Source of the DNA: Epinephelus fuscoguttatus
Lineage: Eukaryota; Chordata; Actinopteri; Perciformes; Serranidae
Length of the DNA stretch: 64,000 nt
Direction: 5' to 3'
Assembly (NCBI RefSeq): GCF_011397635.1
Contig: NC_064765.1
Coordinates: 29,540,632 to 29,604,631 of the forward strand
Positions 60,584 to 64,000 of the stretch are shown piece by piece; the stretch's first letter is position 1; every line of letters begins with the position of its first letter. The translations under genes and the position numbers were made by a program. Below the pieces are notes generated by a model. It saw only the letters and a list, made by a program, of their open reading frames with translations, did no database searches and was not told where the DNA came from.

Positions 60584-63497
60584 GTAAATATCTGTCATAG
60601 GGTCATGCCTCCCAAAGAAGAAAGCATGTCTACAGTCATTTTCAGTGATTTTTAGTTGTACATATATATATGTATATGTTTATATGTTTTCTGGCGATCT
60701 TGACCTTTTAGAGATTGATAAACACAGGACAAAGTGACATAATTGGAAAGCACAAGCTATACAGCTATAAATAACTATCCTCAATCAATTAATGTTTGTT
60801 TTGTACAAAAACGTTTCCGTCATTTATCCTGTGAGTAGACTTGAGAGGAAGGAAGACAGAACAGAGCCAGTTCCTGTCAACAGTGATTGTGATGGAACAG
60901 GAACGCAGATTAGAGGTTAGTGCGTGTTTAACTACAACTGTGCATGTGCAAATCGTCACCTGCTATGAGTAGTGTTAAGTGGCGTCTGTAAAAAGTGAAA
61001 AGTTGATGATTGAATTTGTGCTGCGGTTCTCGTTCATGCTCAGGAGCTGGGTAAATTCTTAGCTGTCTGTGCTGACGAGATGACTGGCGACTTGGCAGGA
61101 GAAGCAGTGGAGGAGCAGGAGAAAAAAGAGAAGATGAAAATTCCAAAACTCAAAGATAACTCTGCTCTCGCTAAACAAACACCAGGCAGTCCAAAGCGGA
61201 GGATGTCTCTGGTGGAACGAGGTGGGTGGAGGCAGAGCAGAGAGTCAAAGCATGTAAAAGTTGCAAAGGTACTTCTTTTGGCTTTAAAGGATTGCTTACT
61301 TTAGCGTTAACAATTATCTGCTCTCTGCCCCTAGTGACTGTTAAGAAGGACCCAACATTTGATTTTTTGGTGGAGAGGGCAACACTGCAGGTAAATAACT
61401 TAACTGGGTCCTGTTTAAATGGTGCAAGCGCAATGTTTAGTATAGGACAGTTGTTCAGCGCTGCACGGACCATGGATGTCTCCAGGTGCACCTGCTATTT
61501 TGGTTCATTTGGGTGCAGCAGTGCTTAGTGTGAAAGGGCTGGGTGAGATGGAACACAGGTCACAGGATGCCTTCAGATGGCTACAGGGATTTGACTAATT
61601 GGGGGAGGTTTCCAAAGAGCAGGGGTCATCAACTATGTTTGTCCAAAGGCCAGAATTTTTCTAAGCAGACATGAAGATATGGCACAAATCGTATTCCATT
61701 TCTAAAAGGTGGCAATTGGTGTCAGCTTCATCTATCTGATCTGCACTGCAATCCAGCAAAAATAATCAACCACCCGACCCGCAGTCTTCTAGCTTTATGC
61801 CTTATAGTAGCGCAGCTGGCAGGACCGAGGACAGAGACAAGAACAGAGACACAGACGGAGCACTGTGGCACATGTGGGGAAAGAGAGAGGGAGAGAGTGA
61901 CCTAGAGTATTGCAGGCAATCTTTCTGCAAGTTACTGATAATTAATAACCCATGATATTTTCTAGTAATCTTACCTGAACCTGTCCTGCAGGTTTGGAGG
62001 TTGATAATGACGTTATAACAGGTCAAATGCACATATTGTAGGTTGGTAGACCATTCCGAATAAGATTATTTCTATCTCAGCTGTTTTGGGAGTTGCTTCA
62101 ATTTAAGAAGGAAAAAACAGCTAGATATCATTAATACTGGAACAGGTGTTTTCTTCCTCAAATTTTATGATTTCATTAATATTCTGTGGGCTGGATAGGA
62201 AGCTTTGGCGGGCTGTTTGTGTGGCTGTTTGTTTGCCAGTTGACATTTGCTGCCATAGCGTATAAAGCAGCTGTGGATAACAAATACTGTAAGAATCACC
62301 CATATTGATCTGACTATGTGCAGGACTATATCTAGGGCAAGCGCAATTGACTTTGAACAGTGTTGTCATCACTGTGAGGTTTCCAGGCAGCCAGTAAAGA
62401 CTCCCTGTAAAACCACAACTTATTATATTTTAGTTTTTGTATGGGTAAAGCAAGCAAGATAATAAATGTTAGTTATGGAGCTGTAGGAGTGCTGCTGGTT
62501 GGATTTTATTCCCTTTGTACAGAGCCAGGCTAGCTGTTCACCCTGCTATAGTCTTTCCACTAAGCTAAGCTAAGCTAAGCTAAGTTGTTAGCTGTAGCTA
62601 CGTATTAGACGCACACATATGAGTGTGGTATCAATCTGATCATCAAACTCTCAGCAAGAAGGCACATAAGGATATTTCCCCAAATGTCAAACTTTTCTTG
62701 AAGATAAAAACATGGGATAGCTTGAACATGAGTATGTTGAACAAATATCTACTGCCAATTTATGTCTGACCTCTCTCTTTAATTATCTCCAGTACTCCTT
62801 TTACCCTCATCCTTCTATCCATAGAAATCCTTGATGAAGAAAAGGTCAGAGATTATGAGGATGGACAAGGCTATTGAAGCAAAGGAGCAACTTGTGAAGA
62901 AGCTTGAACAGAAACTTGAGATGGAAGAGCAGCTTGAGAAACAGAAGAAGAAATCTGCGGATGCCAAAATACTGTAAGCAATAGTGGATTCTTTGTCATT
63001 GTAACTTCAGACTGATTTATCTTTCCAGTTTTGTAATAATTCTAATTTTATCTCTGTTGTCAGTTTTGAAGAAATGAGGAAGTCCAAACTGGAGTTGAAT
63101 TCTGCAATTGAGAAGTTAACTGATGAAGTAGAGAGCGTAAAAAGGTAGCACTGTGATAATATTGCAAGTTTAACATAAATATAGTATGTTCAAATTTCTA
63201 CATGTTGTGTATGTATGAAGTGATTAGCCACTAAGGGTTAGGAAAAGATCTATAAGCAATTTTGGAAGTATTAATCTGCAAAAATAGATCAAAAACCTTT
63301 TCTTCTTCACAGTGAAGCTGCCCAGCTTGAGGATACCCTGGATGAATATAAGCAATCCAAGAACATTCTGTTAAAGATGTTGACTCCGGAGTGGCATGAG
63401 GCCCACGAGGCAGAGAATTCGAAAGCTGAAGTCCTGTCTGACAGAGACACTCAGATTGAGCCAGGCAGGGAGCCTCATGAGTCAGCAGTTAGGCAGG
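60514..63497 (+). CDS. coiled-coil protein, DUF4200 / CFAP100-CCDC38-like (partial, continues right)
   Basis: Exons: 60514-60583, 60839-60915, 61044-61221, 61335-61390, 62825-62973, 63064-63144, 63313-63497. All join in phase with GT-AG ends, and the gene runs off the window. The N terminus is low complexity with a Lys-rich patch. From FDFLVERATLQ the product is a long charged coiled coil (KKRSEIMRMDKAIEAKEQLV, KLEQKLEMEEQLEKQ, then TDEVESVKSEAAQLEDTLDE) and ends near YKQSKNILLKMLTPEWHEAH. The order E-R-x-x-L-Q-x-S/x-L-x-x-K-R-x-E-I, A-x-E-x-x-L-x-x-x-E-x-x-L-E, V-K-S-E-x-x-x-x-E-x-x-L-x-x-Y, L-x-P-x-E-W fits remembered CFAP100/CCDC38-type proteins of ciliary axonemes. The middle FLxEND-like block of those proteins is not evident. 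The first two exons are less certain; translation could instead start at 60544, 60892 or 61080. The exact family member is undecided. Confidence 0.72.
60839..60915 (+). CDS. coiled-coil gene, candidate exon 2
   Basis: Between GTGAGTAG and GTTAGT; encodes DLRGRKTEQSQFLSTVIV and MEQERRLE. The phase matches both sides; homology is absent. Confidence 0.4.
61044..61221 (+). CDS. coiled-coil gene, exon 3
   Basis: After CTCAG, encodes ELGKFLAVCADEMTGDLAGE, then a Lys/Glu-rich part ending SPKRRMSLVER at a phase-1 donor GAG|GTGGGT. Confidence 0.65.
61335..61390 (+). CDS. coiled-coil gene, exon 4
   Basis: After CCCCTAG, encodes TVKKDPTFDFLVERATLQ, ending CTGCAG|GTAAAT. Start of the conserved coiled-coil domain. 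Confidence 0.75.
61612..62240. repeat. hAT-type repeat fragment within the coiled-coil gene intron 4
   Basis: Starts CAGGGGTCATCAACTATGTT, then GTCCAAAGGCCAGAATTTTT, a familiar end of fish non-autonomous hAT elements. The region TGTGGGCTGGATAGGAAGC near 62190 may be its other part. Boundaries uncertain. Confidence 0.5.
62395..62705. repeat. teleost repeat with (AGCTA)n in intron 4
   Basis: GCCAGGCTAGCTGTTCACCC, CTAAGCTAAGCTAAGCTAAG (62560-62585), GTGTGGTATCAATCTGATC and CTCAGCAAGAAGGCACATAA are well-known parts of a short repeat found across percomorph fishes. Confidence 0.7.
62825..62973 (+). CDS. coiled-coil gene, exon 5
   Basis: After CCATAG, encodes KSLMKKRSEIMRMDKAIEAK and EQLEKQKKKSADAKI, with a phase-2 donor ACT|GTAAGC. 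Confidence 0.85.
63064..63144 (+). CDS. coiled-coil gene, exon 6
   Basis: After TTGTCAG, encodes FEEMRKSKLELNSAIEKLTD and EVESVK. In phase with both neighbours; donor AAAAG|GTAGCA is weak. Confidence 0.82.
63313..63497 (+). CDS. coiled-coil gene, exon 7 (last in window)
   Basis: After TTCACAG, encodes EAAQLEDTLDEYKQSKNILL, KMLTPEWHEAHEAENSKAEV and an acidic Ser-containing tail, ending GGCAGG|GTAAGT in phase 1. The rest of the gene is to the right. Confidence 0.85.
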
Positions 63498-63577
63498 GTA
63501 AGTGTTAGAACCCAGTGGATCAATGTTTAATGGACTGTAACTGCCACAGTGAGGTATGTTAATCACTCAGTGTTGGC

Positions 63578-63960
63578 CTTTAAAGCCAATGTGTAAGATT
63601 TAGGGGATATGGTGCCACCTAGTGGTGAGGATTGCAGATTGCAACCAGGTGAAGCTTTTCCCTGTAAAAATTCCTTCAGTGTTTGTTGTTCGGGAGGTTT
63701 TTACTGGGAGCTGAATTAACTGCAGAGGTCTCGTGCTCTTCAGAACAAACAGGCCAGGTGATTAAAACTGATAAAAACCCAGAATAAGGTTTTCAACAGG
63801 CATTATACACAGAGGTTGCTTCAAAACAAACAAAACCAGTGAATTAAGCTGATAAAAACACTGAATAAAGCAGTTTCCCATTACGAAGCAGTGGTTTTGT
63901 GATGCTGCTCATTGCAGATGGGCTTCTGACTTTAGTGGCTGACATGAAAATGTGAATGGC
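63578..63960. repeat. teleost DNA-element fragment in the last visible intron
   Basis: CCAATGTGTAAGATTTAGGG, GTGCCACCTAGTGGTGAGG and ACTGATAAAAAC blocks (occurring twice) are typical of a common fish non-autonomous element. Right end uncertain. Confidence 0.6.
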
Positions 63961-64000
63961 ACTGTCTGAAGCCAGTGTTTGATTTGTGCATTCTTGGCTA

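Noticed and set aside
62560-62585. AGCTA repeats as a regulatory array
   Set aside because: They belong to a known dispersed teleost repeat spanning about 62395-62705.

Overview
The window is vertebrate nuclear DNA, almost certainly from a ray-finned (teleost) fish. The evidence is GT-AG introns, AT-rich spacers full of CA/GT, GA and CAA microsatellites, tRNA-headed SINEs, Rex1/L2-type LINE ends, Tc1/mariner and Harbinger-like DNA transposons, and proteins that match vertebrate families. I see no bacterial, viral or organellar genes. I cannot name the species. Family comparisons below are from memory, not from a search.

Four host loci are recognisable, all on the + strand. (1) Positions 413-502 hold the last coding exon of a V-type ATPase subunit C gene (probably atp6v1c2), with a polyadenylation signal at 594. 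(2) Positions 3424-4743 hold an intronless gene for an electrically silent voltage-gated potassium channel subunit of the Kv5.1/KCNF1 family. ATP6V1C2 and KCNF1 are near neighbours in human 2p25, so the two calls support each other. (3) Positions 41717-56058 hold a complete eleven-exon mocs1 gene, which makes the enzymes of the first step of molybdenum cofactor synthesis. It keeps the vertebrate two-product design: one form ends at a Gly-Gly stop in exon 10 (MOCS1A, 408 residues). The other splices from a donor lying inside those Gly codons into a large last exon, giving a 782-residue MOCS1A-linker-MOCS1B fusion. (4) From about 60514 to the right edge lie the first seven exons of a coiled-coil gene resembling the DUF4200 / CFAP100-CCDC38 group of cilia and flagella proteins. 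It is partial.

Between kcnf1 and mocs1 are about 37 kb with no host gene I can defend. This spacer is made of transposon debris: a self-inverted SINE-like element (9.8-10.1 kb), a LINE tail (13.3-13.8 kb), a reverse SINE (16.9-17.2 kb), two copies of one medium-length repeat (17.6 and 28.6 kb), a Harbinger-type element (19.0-19.75 kb), a transposon with inverted first-exon copies (24.05-24.45 kb), a transposon-type coding exon with a strong splice donor (28.0 kb), an endonuclease-domain LINE remnant and a Tc1 remnant bracketed by inverted repeats (33.5-36.6 kb), a GACACAAAA-type minisatellite (38.9-39.4 kb) and another LINE tail (39.9-40.1 kb). The mocs1 introns carry a SINE, two fold-back MITEs and a second Harbinger-type element. 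A tandem repeat with units of about 90 bp lies at 58.7-59.2 kb.

No wholly new system stood out. The most notable observations are a perfect 32-bp inverted repeat with a 6-base loop at 25691-25760, the splice design and long linker of mocs1, the inverted transposon exons at 24 kb, the spliced-looking transposon exon at 28 kb, and a short unexplained coding-like segment at 11152-11252.
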